DNA from: an uncultured Clostridia bacterium
GTDB lineage: Bacteria > Bacillota > Clostridia > Christensenellales > Borkfalkiaceae
Direction of reading: 5' to 3'
Length of the DNA stretch: 64,000 nt
Assembly: GCA_944342025.1 (NCBI GenBank)
Contig: CALVMD010000003.1
Coordinates: forward strand, 99,510-163,509
The translations under genes were made by a program, and so were the position numbers. The notes under the pieces were generated by a model. It was not told the DNA's origin. It searched no databases and was given only the letters and a program-made list of their open reading frames with translations. Positions 43,165 to 51,854 of the stretch are shown one piece after another. Position 1 is the first letter of the stretch. Every line of letters begins with the position of its first letter.

Positions 43165-46100
43165 TTATTTTTGCGTATCGTCTTTTTCGTCTCCGTAAGG
43201 ATCTTCCTCATCAGGAGAGGTCTCGTCTTCGACTTTATAAATTTCTTCTTCGCTGATCTCATCTTCATCGGGCAGAACGTCGTCTGTTTTAGGTTCTTCA
43301 GATTCGTCTGCCGCTTCTTCGGAAAGTTTCAACTTTCTGATATAACGCGTACGCCTTGCGTCGTAAGCCGTTGAAGTGCGGATCTTGTTTTTGCGCATAT
43401 TGCCGAGCAGCTTTTTGAGCAACAGTGCAATAAGCGTTACAAACAATGCTGCAGCCAAGATGATCGAGGGGATCAAAAGCCAAAGATTGGTATCACTCGT
43501 ATTATCGGTCGAATCAGTCGTTTCATCGTCGGAATCGGAAGAACTCGTTGCAACTTCGATCTCGCTTGCTCCGTAATTGACGAAGGTGTTATATTCGGTA
43601 TATCCGCTGTCGTCAGCATTGAAACGCAGATACGCTATTTCGTCTGTGTAAGCGGTCTCGTCATAGTCGGCAAAAGGATCGGAGTCCCTTGTTTCAAATT
43701 CGTTAGATTCATCGTAAGGCGCATAGCTCAAATGATCGTAGAGGGAGTAATGATAATAGATAAGGGAAGTGCCCTCTGCGGTTTCATTGATAAATGCGCT
43801 CGGATCTTCACGATATGCTTCGAGGATCGCATCGGCGGTAGTATAGGTGGTGTTGTTCAGTTTGCCTGCTTCGCCGAGAGAGAGGAGACTTTCTTCGAGC
43901 ATATCAGTGAAAGTAGATTCGTCCAAATCGTCGTAGCTGACCTGATCAAAAATAACGTAACCTTCATCACCGCTGTCGAGCATTGCGACTTCGCCATCGC
44001 GAGAGCCCATCCAGACTTCCAGACGGTAATCTTTTGATTCGTTCCCGGTCGCAATAAAGAAGTTTACATAGATCCATTGATTAACGGTTTCTTCGCTCCC
44101 GTAAATAACTTGAGAGAGAACTTTTTCCGTGGGTTCTTGCAGAGTAGCCGCTTCAAGCCGGTCTGCATCGACGTTTGCGTCGCGGAAATCCGTTACCTGC
44201 GTGCTGTAAGTGTCGCTGTCTTCATCATAATAGCGATAAAAACTGTCATTGTGTTTGTAGTAGATGATGTTTCCGTCCGCATCGACCAAATTTCCGTCGG
44301 TATCCGTCTCATAATTTTGCAGATTTGCGTAGTAGGTACCGCTTTGGTGATGGGAAGTCGTAGACCAAAGACCATTGCTCTGCATATAGAAGAGAGTGTC
44401 CGTATCTTGGTCGAATGCATCGTCGTCAGGATCTACCGTCACGACGTTTCCGTCTTCGTCATACCGATAGGAGAAGCCGGATGCATATTTCAGTTCGTCA
44501 CGATACCGCACTTGTTCGTCTTCATCGGTCGAAGTATCGATCAGGTAGACATAAGCCACCGCGTTGGCGCTTAATTTCAGCCTGAGATTGACCTGACCGT
44601 AAGAGGAGGTGCCTATATTGGTGGTCCCTCCGACGAAGCCGTAGGAAATATCGGCGGCGTCTTCTACCGTTTTGACAATCAGGAGCGGCTGTGTGGAATC
44701 GGTTCCTACGATCGTATTCCACCAGTTATTCGCAGTGATCGAAGCCGTTATTGCATCGGTATAGCTGTTGACGACTGCTTTGATCGCATCGTTCTCAAAA
44801 TAATTAGCGGCATATTTTTTGTTCAGAAGGCCCGCATTTTCATATTCGTTTGTGCCGGTCGTAATATCTTCGCCGCCTACATAGCCGGAGTTGCCGTATA
44901 CCCCGGCGTAATTGCGCAGGTCGGCAAATCCGTTTTCGATCTCCGAACTGCCTTCGGTGCTTTCCGAATAAGCCGGATCGTCGAATACAACGGAGGAATC
45001 GGCGGCGCTGGGATCGGTTTCGAGCGCGGCTTCGACGGCATAGGTAGAGGTGCTGGCAGAGGCAAGCTCATACTCGGTGTCGTTCAGGTAAGCATATTCA
45101 AAACCTGTGAACGCCGCATATCCGTCCGCATATGCCGAGAAGGCGGTATTTACAATATCGGTAGGTCCGAAATTAAAGCGAAGGGAAAACGTAATGGACT
45201 CATCCGTATCGTTTGTCACAAAGAATGTGCAAAGCTGCCATCCGTCGAAAATGTCTTCGACAGTGCTGTTGTCGTCTTTTAAATCTACAGTGTCGAGGGT
45301 CGTTGTGTCCACAGCCCCGACAGAGGCCGTCGTATCGTAGTTGATCAGGCTGACCGTTGCGCCTGTGCCGCCGCCGATTTCAGACGTTTTGACCCAGAAA
45401 CGGATCATCATGCGGCTGTCGGCGTCTAAGGTAAACAGGGAAGGTGCGTTCGTATCTGCACCGGTCAGATTCTGCGTATAGGGCATGCCTTTTCCGCTGT
45501 ACAGCATCAGGATCTGAGCATTTTCTCCGAATAATTCCGAAAAGCGCTCGAAATCGGAAGATACGGCATCGGGATAATCGCTGCTGATCAGGTCGGCATA
45601 TGTTTTTACGCCGGATCTGGTTGCATCGTTGTCGTCTTTGAGCGCATTATAAGAAGAGGTGCCGAGATAGTGCTCCAATGTATAGCTGTTTCCGTCGGAA
45701 TCTTTTGCGTCGGCGACTGTTTCCGCCGGGGACAGAGTATTGCTGAGAGAAATATCCGCCGTGCCCGCTTCGATCGTATCAAGATCGAGCGCAAACGCTT
45801 TGTAAGACGAAGAGATGCTGTCGATGAAATGAGTATCGGCGGCTTTAGGCGCCGTGTCCAGGAAATAGCTGTCGTCCACGCCGGAGTCGGAGACCGCTGT
45901 TGCGTATTCTTCGGAAGTCATGACTTCATAAGAAAGGTCATCGAAGAAAGCATATCCCTGTACGTATTCGAAGTTATTGTCGCTCACCGCATTCGTCCGT
46001 CCGAGCCCGAGATATACGGTAAAAGTCGTCGTTGCATAAGAGGAGGCATTCAGATAAAGCGTATATTGCACCCAGCCGTTGTTTTCATTGTCGGGATTGA

Positions 46101-46887
46101 TTGCTTGCGTGTCGATATTGCCAATGATGATCGGGGCCTGCTCCGTTCCGCCGACGGTATTGGCAATTTCAATATACGCGCCTCTGTTGCCATTCACGGC
46201 CGTGTTCTCGTTATAGGTAAGACCGTAAGTTTTGGCCCATACAGAAACCGATACGGCAGTTCCGGCGCTGAGGGTTATGGCAGAAGAGGAATATCTTGCC
46301 GCCGTTCCGTAAAGATCGGAACGGTAATTGTGCAACATGAGCACATGCGTATCCGATTCTGATTCATCTGCATAATGTGTGCCGGGATTGACAGCGTTGA
46401 TGTCCTCTGCGGGAAGGTTCTCGTAAGTCAGATCTTCGCTTTCGTTATCCCAAGTCGCATTTGCGATGTCCCAACCGGGAACGTCGTAATCGCTGTCAAT
46501 GTCGGTATAATATTCTTCGGGAGGATCTTCCGTATTGTCTTCGTCCTGCTGTTTTTCATATTCAGTTCTGGCGTAAACAAATTTTTGAGCCCAGTCGACG
46601 GAAGTATCGACGATCCCCGATTTTGCAAGGGAAGTGCTGCCCTGTGTGGAGAGACTCCAACTGTCGGGAGTGGCGATCAGGTATGCGCCGCTGTTGTCAT
46701 CGAAAAATTCGAAATTGGCATTGGCGAATGTCTGCGTGTCCGTCTTGCTCGGCGTATCGGTCTCATCGTCGTCGTCCGTGCTGTTGTTGCAAGCAACAAA
46801 GATCATCGAACATGCGGCGATCAGCATCGCCAACGTCAAGATCCACGTTGTAATTCTCAGTTTGCCAAGTTGTCTGTTTTTTGCCAT
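43165..46887 (-). CDS. Giant acidic lipoprotein with three beta-sandwich-like units and a C-terminal membrane helix
   Basis: 1,240 residues, rich in Asp, Ser and Thr. The N-terminus is a signal with two possible lipobox Cys (IAAC, residue 26; FVAC, residue 33) followed by a DDDDETD linker. Three units share a pattern of a jelly-roll type: strand SVSVWAKT / MIRFWVKT / VNLRLKLS; GWVQYTLYL (271) / GWQLCTFFV (549) / QWIYVNFFI (937); and GYAFFDDLSYE (311) / GYAAFTGFEYA (589) / GYVIFDQVSYD (976). The third has an insert of about 140 residues with DEDGN-type repeats. A helix near 1134-1157 precedes an acidic cytoplasmic tail of about 83 residues. AAAGGTG precedes ATG 46887. Carbohydrate binding is a guess from fold style; function unknown. 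Confidence 0.85.
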   Translation of the reverse strand: MAKNRQLGKLRITTWILTLAMLIAACSMIFVACNNSTDDDDETDTPSKTDTQTFANANFEFFDDNSGAYLIATPDSWSLSTQGSTSLAKSGIVDTSVDWAQKFVYARTEYEKQQDEDNTEDPPEEYYTDIDSDYDVPGWDIANATWDNESEDLTYENLPAEDINAVNPGTHYADESESDTHVLMLHNYRSDLYGTAARYSSSAITLSAGTAVSVSVWAKTYGLTYNENTAVNGNRGAYIEIANTVGGTEQAPIIIGNIDTQAINPDNENNGWVQYTLYLNASSYATTTFTVYLGLGRTNAVSDNNFEYVQGYAFFDDLSYEVMTSEEYATAVSDSGVDDSYFLDTAPKAADTHFIDSISSSYKAFALDLDTIEAGTADISLSNTLSPAETVADAKDSDGNSYTLEHYLGTSSYNALKDDNDATRSGVKTYADLISSDYPDAVSSDFERFSELFGENAQILMLYSGKGMPYTQNLTGADTNAPSLFTLDADSRMMIRFWVKTSEIGGGTGATVSLINYDTTASVGAVDTTTLDTVDLKDDNSTVEDIFDGWQLCTFFVTNDTDESITFSLRFNFGPTDIVNTAFSAYADGYAAFTGFEYAYLNDTEYELASASTSTYAVEAALETDPSAADSSVVFDDPAYSESTEGSSEIENGFADLRNYAGVYGNSGYVGGEDITTGTNEYENAGLLNKKYAANYFENDAIKAVVNSYTDAITASITANNWWNTIVGTDSTQPLLIVKTVEDAADISYGFVGGTTNIGTSSYGQVNLRLKLSANAVAYVYLIDTSTDEDEQVRYRDELKYASGFSYRYDEDGNVVTVDPDDDAFDQDTDTLFYMQSNGLWSTTSHHQSGTYYANLQNYETDTDGNLVDADGNIIYYKHNDSFYRYYDEDSDTYSTQVTDFRDANVDADRLEAATLQEPTEKVLSQVIYGSEETVNQWIYVNFFIATGNESKDYRLEVWMGSRDGEVAMLDSGDEGYVIFDQVSYDDLDESTFTDMLEESLLSLGEAGKLNNTTYTTADAILEAYREDPSAFINETAEGTSLIYYHYSLYDHLSYAPYDESNEFETRDSDPFADYDETAYTDEIAYLRFNADDSGYTEYNTFVNYGASEIEVATSSSDSDDETTDSTDNTSDTNLWLLIPSIILAAALFVTLIALLLKKLLGNMRKNKIRTSTAYDARRTRYIRKLKLSEEAADESEEPKTDDVLPDEDEISEEEIYKVEDETSPDEEDPYGDEKDDTQK

Positions 46888-47086
46888 ATAGAACACCTTT
46901 ACAGTAATTTAAAGATTTTGACCGTACTCTTTTCCTTTGCGGTTAAACAAAAATCGTACTATCTTATTCTAATATAAAAGGCGACTAAAAGCAAGCGATA
47001 ACGATTAAAAAAAAGTGAAAATTGAATTAAATTTTCCGATTAAGACGCAAACTAAACAAGAAAATGCAAGAGGAGGAGGGGCAAAT

Positions 47087-47449
47087 ATGACGAAAGCGAA
47101 AGAATCTGCGCTGTTGGTCGCAGGGGGCTTGGCAACAGGGGCGGCAAACGGTTTTTTCGGGGGAGGGGGCGGTATGATCGTGGTGCCCTTTTTATCGGCA
47201 TTTGCTAAAAAAACGCCTTTGTGTGCGCATGCGACCGCAATTCTAATAATCTTACCCGTAAGTTTGGTTAGCGCGGTTTTGTATCTTGTCAACGGGTATT
47301 TCGATACAGAACTTTTTCTTTCCGTCTGCATGGGCGTAACGTTCGGCGGCGTTTTGGGGGCGCGTGCGCTGAATTTGATGAGCGGGGGAGCGGCAACGCT
47401 GCTTTTTGCCGCAGTTATGTTTTCGGCGGGTTTACGCATGCTCGTTTGA
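47087..47449 (+). CDS. Half-size TauE/SafE (TSUP) transporter, N-half
   Basis: 120-residue membrane protein with four hydrophobic segments. The opening VAGGLATGAANGFFGGGGGMIVVPFL is the TSUP family hallmark glycine loop, normally found once in each half of a full-length (250-260 residue) exporter. GGAGGAGGGG precedes ATG 47087. The partner half lies 21 bp downstream, so both are surely co-translated and probably form a heterodimer. Family substrates are sulfite, sulfonates or organic acids; unknown here. Confidence 0.85.
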   Translation: MTKAKESALLVAGGLATGAANGFFGGGGGMIVVPFLSAFAKKTPLCAHATAILIILPVSLVSAVLYLVNGYFDTELFLSVCMGVTFGGVLGARALNLMSGGAATLLFAAVMFSAGLRMLV

Positions 47450-47470
47450 CCGATTTAGGAGGAGAAGATA

Positions 47471-47860
47471 ATGCGTTTTATTGTTTACCTTGGGGCGGGT
47501 ATTGCCGGCGGTGTTCTGGGCGGAATGGGAATGGGAGGAGGTACCGTGCTGATCCCTATTTTGACGATCTTTTGCGGTGTGGAGCAACATCTCGCGCAGT
47601 CGGTCAATCTTTTATCCTTTTTGCCGATGGCGCTGTTGTCTCTCAAAGTGCATTTTGCGAATGGCTTGGTGGATACCAAGGGGATCGGCTGGATCATAGT
47701 TCCCGCCGCGCTTTTGTCTGCCGTAGGCGGTTTTTTTGTAAAAGAGCTTTCGGCAGAGGTTCTGCGAAGAGCTTTCGGGACGTTTCTCTGCATTTTATCT
47801 TTATGGCAGGCCTGTTCCGGCGTTGCGCAGATTAAAAACAGGAGAACGACGCCACATTAA
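47471..47860 (+). CDS. Half-size TauE/SafE (TSUP) transporter, C-half
   Basis: 129-residue membrane protein, four hydrophobic segments, with its own glycine loop (AGIAGGVLGGMGMGGGTVLIPIL, about 8-30). It ends where full-length TSUP proteins end, with a short basic tail. It is in a different frame from the first half with its own AGGAGGAG ribosome site and ATG, so this is a gene split and not a sequencing frameshift. No terminator follows; rnfC starts 162 bp on with its own promoter. Confidence 0.85.
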   Translation: MRFIVYLGAGIAGGVLGGMGMGGGTVLIPILTIFCGVEQHLAQSVNLLSFLPMALLSLKVHFANGLVDTKGIGWIIVPAALLSAVGGFFVKELSAEVLRRAFGTFLCILSLWQACSGVAQIKNRRTTPH

Positions 47861-47931
47861 ACGAACGCATCAAAAAAAACGGGCATAAGCAATACGAATC
47901 GGCTATATTTTTATTTTTGAAGAGGATATTC

Positions 47932-47960
47932 TTTACTTTTCGGGCAAAAGATGGTAAAAT
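47932..47960 (+). promoter_or_regulatory. Promoter of the rnf operon
   Basis: TTTACT (47932-47937), 17 bp, TAAAAT (47955-47960). A small palindrome ACGGTTATACCGT overlaps the expected start site (about 47964-47976) and could be an operator. Confidence 0.65.
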
Positions 47961-48022
47961 TTGTACGGTTATACCGTTGATTTTTATGCAAAGTATGCGT
48001 GTTTGCAAGGGAGGCATTTTAT

Positions 48023-49339
48023 TTGGGTACATTTGCGAGCGGAGTTCATCCAAAGGGAAACAAATCGATCGCCGAAGATAAGCCCATCGGGCGTGGCCCT
48101 GAGCCGAAAGAAGTCTATGTGCCGCTTTTACAGCACATAGGCAAACCTGCCGTCCCCGTTGTAGCGGAAGGACAGCGCGTTTTGTGCGGAGAGCTGATCG
48201 CTAAAGCCGCGGAAGGATTGTCGGTCAATGTCTATTCGCCCGTTTCTGGTACGGTAAAAGGCGTGGTCGGACACATCTCGCAGACGGGAAAAAAGACGGA
48301 TCATGTTTTGATCGAGAATGACTTTCTCAACGTTAGCACATATCTGGCTCCTTTGAAGGAAGAGACTCGTGAGACGATTTTGACACGCATAGCGGAGGCG
48401 GGAATCGTCGGCATGGGCGGAGCAACTTTTCCTACGGCGGCCAAGTTGCGGGCAGAAGGGAAAAAGGTGGATCTTCTGATCGTGAATGCTGCGGAGTGCG
48501 AGCCGTATATCACTTGCGATTACAGGATCATGCTCGAATATACGGAGCAATTGGCGGAAGGTATCCGCCTCTGTATGGTCGCGGCAGGTGCAGAGCGGGC
48601 GATCGTAGGGATCGAAAACAATAAAAAAGACGCTGCGGACAAGCTCATGCGGGCGGTTAATGGCGGCGTGAGCGTCAAGATTTTGAAAACGAAGTATCCG
48701 CAGGGCGCGGAAAAACAGCTCGTTTACAGCTGCTGCCGCCGCGTGATCCCCGAGAACAAGCTGCCTGCCGATGTAGGGGTTGTCGTCGTCAATGTGCATA
48801 CGGCGCTGGCGGTATATAAAGCCGTGCGCGAGAATACGCCTTGTTATGAGCGCGTGATGACGGTAAGCGGCAAGCGAGTCGAAAAACCGTGCAACATTTG
48901 GGTAAAGAACGGTACGCCTTATCGGGACATCGCGCAGTTTTGCGGCGGCGATGAGAATTGCGAGCGTATCGTTGCGGGCGGCCCTATGATGGGCGACGCA
49001 GTTTTTTCTCTGAAAGTCTGCGCGGGAAAAGGATCTTCGGCTCTTTTATTTTTAGATGAAGGCGAGTGCGACGAAAGGCGGTCGGAAGCGTGCATCGGAT
49101 GCGGAAGATGTGTACAGGCCTGTCCGATGGGGCTTTCTCCCGTATTCATTGAAAGAGCTCTGTTCGATAAAAATTATAAAGAGGCGCAGGATTTCGGTGC
49201 GGATTACTGCATCGGATGCGGTTGCTGTTCCTATGTTTGCCCGTCTCACCGTTTCCTTGTGCAGAGTGTGAAACTGGCAAAAAAGATTCTGCGCGAACGG
49301 CGCGAAAAAGAAAAGGCGGGTGAGAAGGCAAATGGCTGA
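48023..49339 (+). CDS. rnfC: Rnf complex subunit RnfC
   Basis: Peripheral subunit that exchanges electrons with NAD(H) in the ferredoxin:NAD+ oxidoreductase, which pumps Na+ or H+. 438 residues. GMGGATFPTAAKL (about 131-143) is the glycine-rich nucleotide/FMN loop shared with NuoF. Two 4Fe-4S motifs lie near the C-terminus: CIGCGRCVQACP (from Cys357) and CIGCGCCSYVCP (from Cys396). I start at a TTG at 48023, 8 nt after GGGAGG, because the conserved GTFASGVHPKGNKS begins there; the frame extends 8 codons upstream to an ATG with no site. Overlaps rnfD by 8 nt. Confidence 0.95.
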   Translation: MGTFASGVHPKGNKSIAEDKPIGRGPEPKEVYVPLLQHIGKPAVPVVAEGQRVLCGELIAKAAEGLSVNVYSPVSGTVKGVVGHISQTGKKTDHVLIENDFLNVSTYLAPLKEETRETILTRIAEAGIVGMGGATFPTAAKLRAEGKKVDLLIVNAAECEPYITCDYRIMLEYTEQLAEGIRLCMVAAGAERAIVGIENNKKDAADKLMRAVNGGVSVKILKTKYPQGAEKQLVYSCCRRVIPENKLPADVGVVVVNVHTALAVYKAVRENTPCYERVMTVSGKRVEKPCNIWVKNGTPYRDIAQFCGGDENCERIVAGGPMMGDAVFSLKVCAGKGSSALLFLDEGECDERRSEACIGCGRCVQACPMGLSPVFIERALFDKNYKEAQDFGADYCIGCGCCSYVCPSHRFLVQSVKLAKKILRERREKEKAGEKANG

Positions 49340-51854
49340 GATAACCAATTATAAAGTAGCTTCTTCTCCGCACGTGGCTGACGGGGCGTCTGTGCGCCGT
49401 ATCATGCTCGATGTTCTGATTGCGCTCTTGCCCTGCGTCGTGTGCGGCGTATTGTTTTTCGGACTTTATTCGCTCATGCTCATCGTCATTTGCGTGGCGG
49501 CTTGCTTTGCGAGCGAGCAGGTTTATAATCTGATTCGCAAAAAGCCGATCACGACCGATCTTTCTGCCGTGGTTACGGGTGTTATCCTCGGGCTTAATTT
49601 GCCGCCGCGTGCGCCGTGGTATATTCCGATCATCGGCGGCTTGTTTGCGATCGTTATCGTAAAGATGCTGTTCGGCGGCCTCGGGAAAAACTTTGCCAAC
49701 CCTGCGGCAGCCGCGCGTGTTTTTTTGCTCCTTGCATACAGCGGCGTCATGACGTCTTTTATCGGGGCGGATATTTCTGGCAATATTTTGTCCGCGGACG
49801 GTTCTACGGGCGCAACGTATCTGGGCGGCGGCGTAGATGCTCTCGCCGATTCGTTCCTCGGAGTGGAAGGATATTGGGGCTATGTCTTGCAACTGTTTTT
49901 GGGCAGTGTCGGCGGCAGTATCGGCGAAACAAGTGCGTTCGCGGTTTTGATTGGCGGCGGATATTTGATCGTGCGCCGAGTGATCGACTGGCGCATTCCG
50001 TTCGTGTATCTTTTGACGTCGGCTGCGATGGTCCTTCTTTGTTACGGCAGTGCGCAGGAGATTTTATTGCAGTTGTTTTCGGGCGGACTGATGTTCGGCG
50101 CTTTTTTCATGGCGACCGATTACGCGACTTCGCCCAAATGGAGATATAACCGCGTTTTATTCGCTTTCGGCCTCGGCGTCGTCACTGTTCTGATACGCAG
50201 GTTCGGGTCTTATCCGGAAGGCGTGTCGCTGGCGATTCTGTTTATGAATCTTCTTGTCCCCGCGATGGATAAATTCCTCATTCCGGTCCGTTTCGGACAA
50301 ACGACAAGGAGCGGGAAACCGAAACCGCAGGTCATGAAATGGGGGATGCGCGGATTGTGCATCTTTCTTGCGGCGGCACTCGCCGTTGCGGCGCCTATAA
50401 CCGCTGTTGCCGAATACAGGCGGCCGCGCGAGATCTCTTTACCCGGTTCATATGCTTACGTGAAGGAGGCGTCGATCGACCGTTCGGGGAATTATTACTT
50501 TGACGTGCAGGGGTCCGCTTATCTTGCCGATTTCGATTATACACAGCCTCTCGAATATAAAGTGCGGATCGATGCCGACGGCATCGTGTCCGAAATAGAG
50601 CCGATCACGCAAAGTACGATGGGTTATACGGCGGAACTTTCCCTGTTTGTAGGGAAAGGTTATGCCGAGATCTCCGCACTGACCGATCTTTCCGCCGATT
50701 CTGATACGAGCGCAACGTATACGAATACTGCGCTCAGAAATATGATCGAGGAATGCTATCGTGCGGTCGATTTGTATGAAAACAAGATCTCCGTTTCGGA
50801 CGCTTTTCCTTCTATTGCGGCGGCGTCGGAGTCTAAACTTTTGGGCGGCAGATCGTTCGTCGTTGAGGGGGTGGCAAAGATTCCTTTCGGCGAAAGTTCA
50901 TATGAACAGTCGCTCTGCTATTATGTCAATATCAAAGAAGGAGCGGTGAACGCGATAGAGCCTGTTACGCAGAGTACGATGGGGTATGTTGCGGAGCTGT
51001 CCCTGTTTATCGGAAAAACGTATGAGCAGATCAAAAATCTGACCGATCTTTCGTCTGATTCGGATCTGAGTGCGACGTATACCAATACGCAGCTGAAAAA
51101 CATGCTGCTCGAATGTTTCCTTGCCGACGATATGCTTGGCGGTGAAATGGCTGTTTCAAACGGATATTCTTACATCTCGGCGGCGACAAATTCTGCCATG
51201 TTCGGAGGAAATTCGTTTATCGTTACAGGGACGGCTCATATCGAAGAGTATGATTACGATCAGGCGCTTTGTTACTATATCAACATTGAGAACGGTATTG
51301 TGAGCGCGATCGAGCCGATCACGCAGAGTACGATGGGGTTTGTTGCCGAAGTTTCTTTGTTTGTCGGGAAGACGTATGCGGAAATCGCTGCATTGACCGA
51401 GCCGGATATCGATGCGGAAACGAACGCGACCTATACGAATCTGCAGGTAAAAAATATGGTGCTCGAATGTTTCCTCGCAGATGACCTTATGAACGGGGCG
51501 ACAGAACTGCCGGACGGAACAGAATACGTAACGGCATCGGCAAATTCAGCGCTTATGGGCGGCAAATCGTTCCTTGCCGAGGGAATTGCCGATCTGTACG
51601 AATATGATTACCGTCAGACCCTTTGTTTTTACATCAACATTGAGAACGGCGTCGTGAGCGAAATCGTTCCGATCAGGCAAAGTACGATGGGGTATTCGGC
51701 AGAACTTTCCCTGTTTTTGGGAAAGACCGAAGAAGAGATCTCAGCCCTGACAGATTTGTCGGCGGATTCGGAGACGAGCGCGACGCGCACGAATACCGCT
51801 CTCAAAAATATGATTCTCGAATGTTTCTCTCTTGCGGGAGGTGATGCGCAATGA
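49332..51854 (+). CDS. rnfD: RnfD with four tandem FMN-bind-like domains
   Basis: 840 residues, about 2.5 times normal RnfD. Residues 1-335 are a standard membrane subunit with the flavin motif D-GS-TGAT at 156-162 (expected covalent FMN on Thr162). An extra membrane helix (341-360) follows, then four repeats: 373-483, 484-602, 603-721 and 722-840. Each has GxVxxIxPxxQSTMGY, LFxGKT, and D-xx-[T/L]-[S/N]-A-T near its end, similar to the FMN-binding domain of RnfG. The Gly of [S/T]GAT is Ser, Ser, Asn and Ser; the Thr (462, 582, 700, 818) is kept. Start ATG 49332 lies in the rnfC end; the stop overlaps rnfG by 4 nt. No frameshift: the fusion is one open frame. Confidence 0.93.
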   Translation: MAEITNYKVASSPHVADGASVRRIMLDVLIALLPCVVCGVLFFGLYSLMLIVICVAACFASEQVYNLIRKKPITTDLSAVVTGVILGLNLPPRAPWYIPIIGGLFAIVIVKMLFGGLGKNFANPAAAARVFLLLAYSGVMTSFIGADISGNILSADGSTGATYLGGGVDALADSFLGVEGYWGYVLQLFLGSVGGSIGETSAFAVLIGGGYLIVRRVIDWRIPFVYLLTSAAMVLLCYGSAQEILLQLFSGGLMFGAFFMATDYATSPKWRYNRVLFAFGLGVVTVLIRRFGSYPEGVSLAILFMNLLVPAMDKFLIPVRFGQTTRSGKPKPQVMKWGMRGLCIFLAAALAVAAPITAVAEYRRPREISLPGSYAYVKEASIDRSGNYYFDVQGSAYLADFDYTQPLEYKVRIDADGIVSEIEPITQSTMGYTAELSLFVGKGYAEISALTDLSADSDTSATYTNTALRNMIEECYRAVDLYENKISVSDAFPSIAAASESKLLGGRSFVVEGVAKIPFGESSYEQSLCYYVNIKEGAVNAIEPVTQSTMGYVAELSLFIGKTYEQIKNLTDLSSDSDLSATYTNTQLKNMLLECFLADDMLGGEMAVSNGYSYISAATNSAMFGGNSFIVTGTAHIEEYDYDQALCYYINIENGIVSAIEPITQSTMGFVAEVSLFVGKTYAEIAALTEPDIDAETNATYTNLQVKNMVLECFLADDLMNGATELPDGTEYVTASANSALMGGKSFLAEGIADLYEYDYRQTLCFYINIENGVVSEIVPIRQSTMGYSAELSLFLGKTEEEISALTDLSADSETSATRTNTALKNMILECFSLAGGDAQ
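50448..51851 (+). repeat. Four in-frame tandem repeats in rnfD
   Basis: Coding repeats of about 354-360 bp (50448-50780, 50781-51137, 51138-51494, 51495-51851). Shared blocks at protein level are QSTMGYxAELSLFxGKT, ALTDLSxDS and YTNTxLKNMxLECF. Nucleotide identity is only partial, so the expansion is not recent. Confidence 0.92.

Noticed and set aside
47015-47860. Frameshift in a single TauE/SafE gene
   Set aside because: Each half has its own ribosome site, start and complete family loop, and the 21-bp gap holds a stop and a new Shine-Dalgarno sequence.
48128-48799. 223-codon minus-strand frame over rnfC
   Set aside because: Shadow of a certain gene; His/Arg/Asp-rich translation with no family features.
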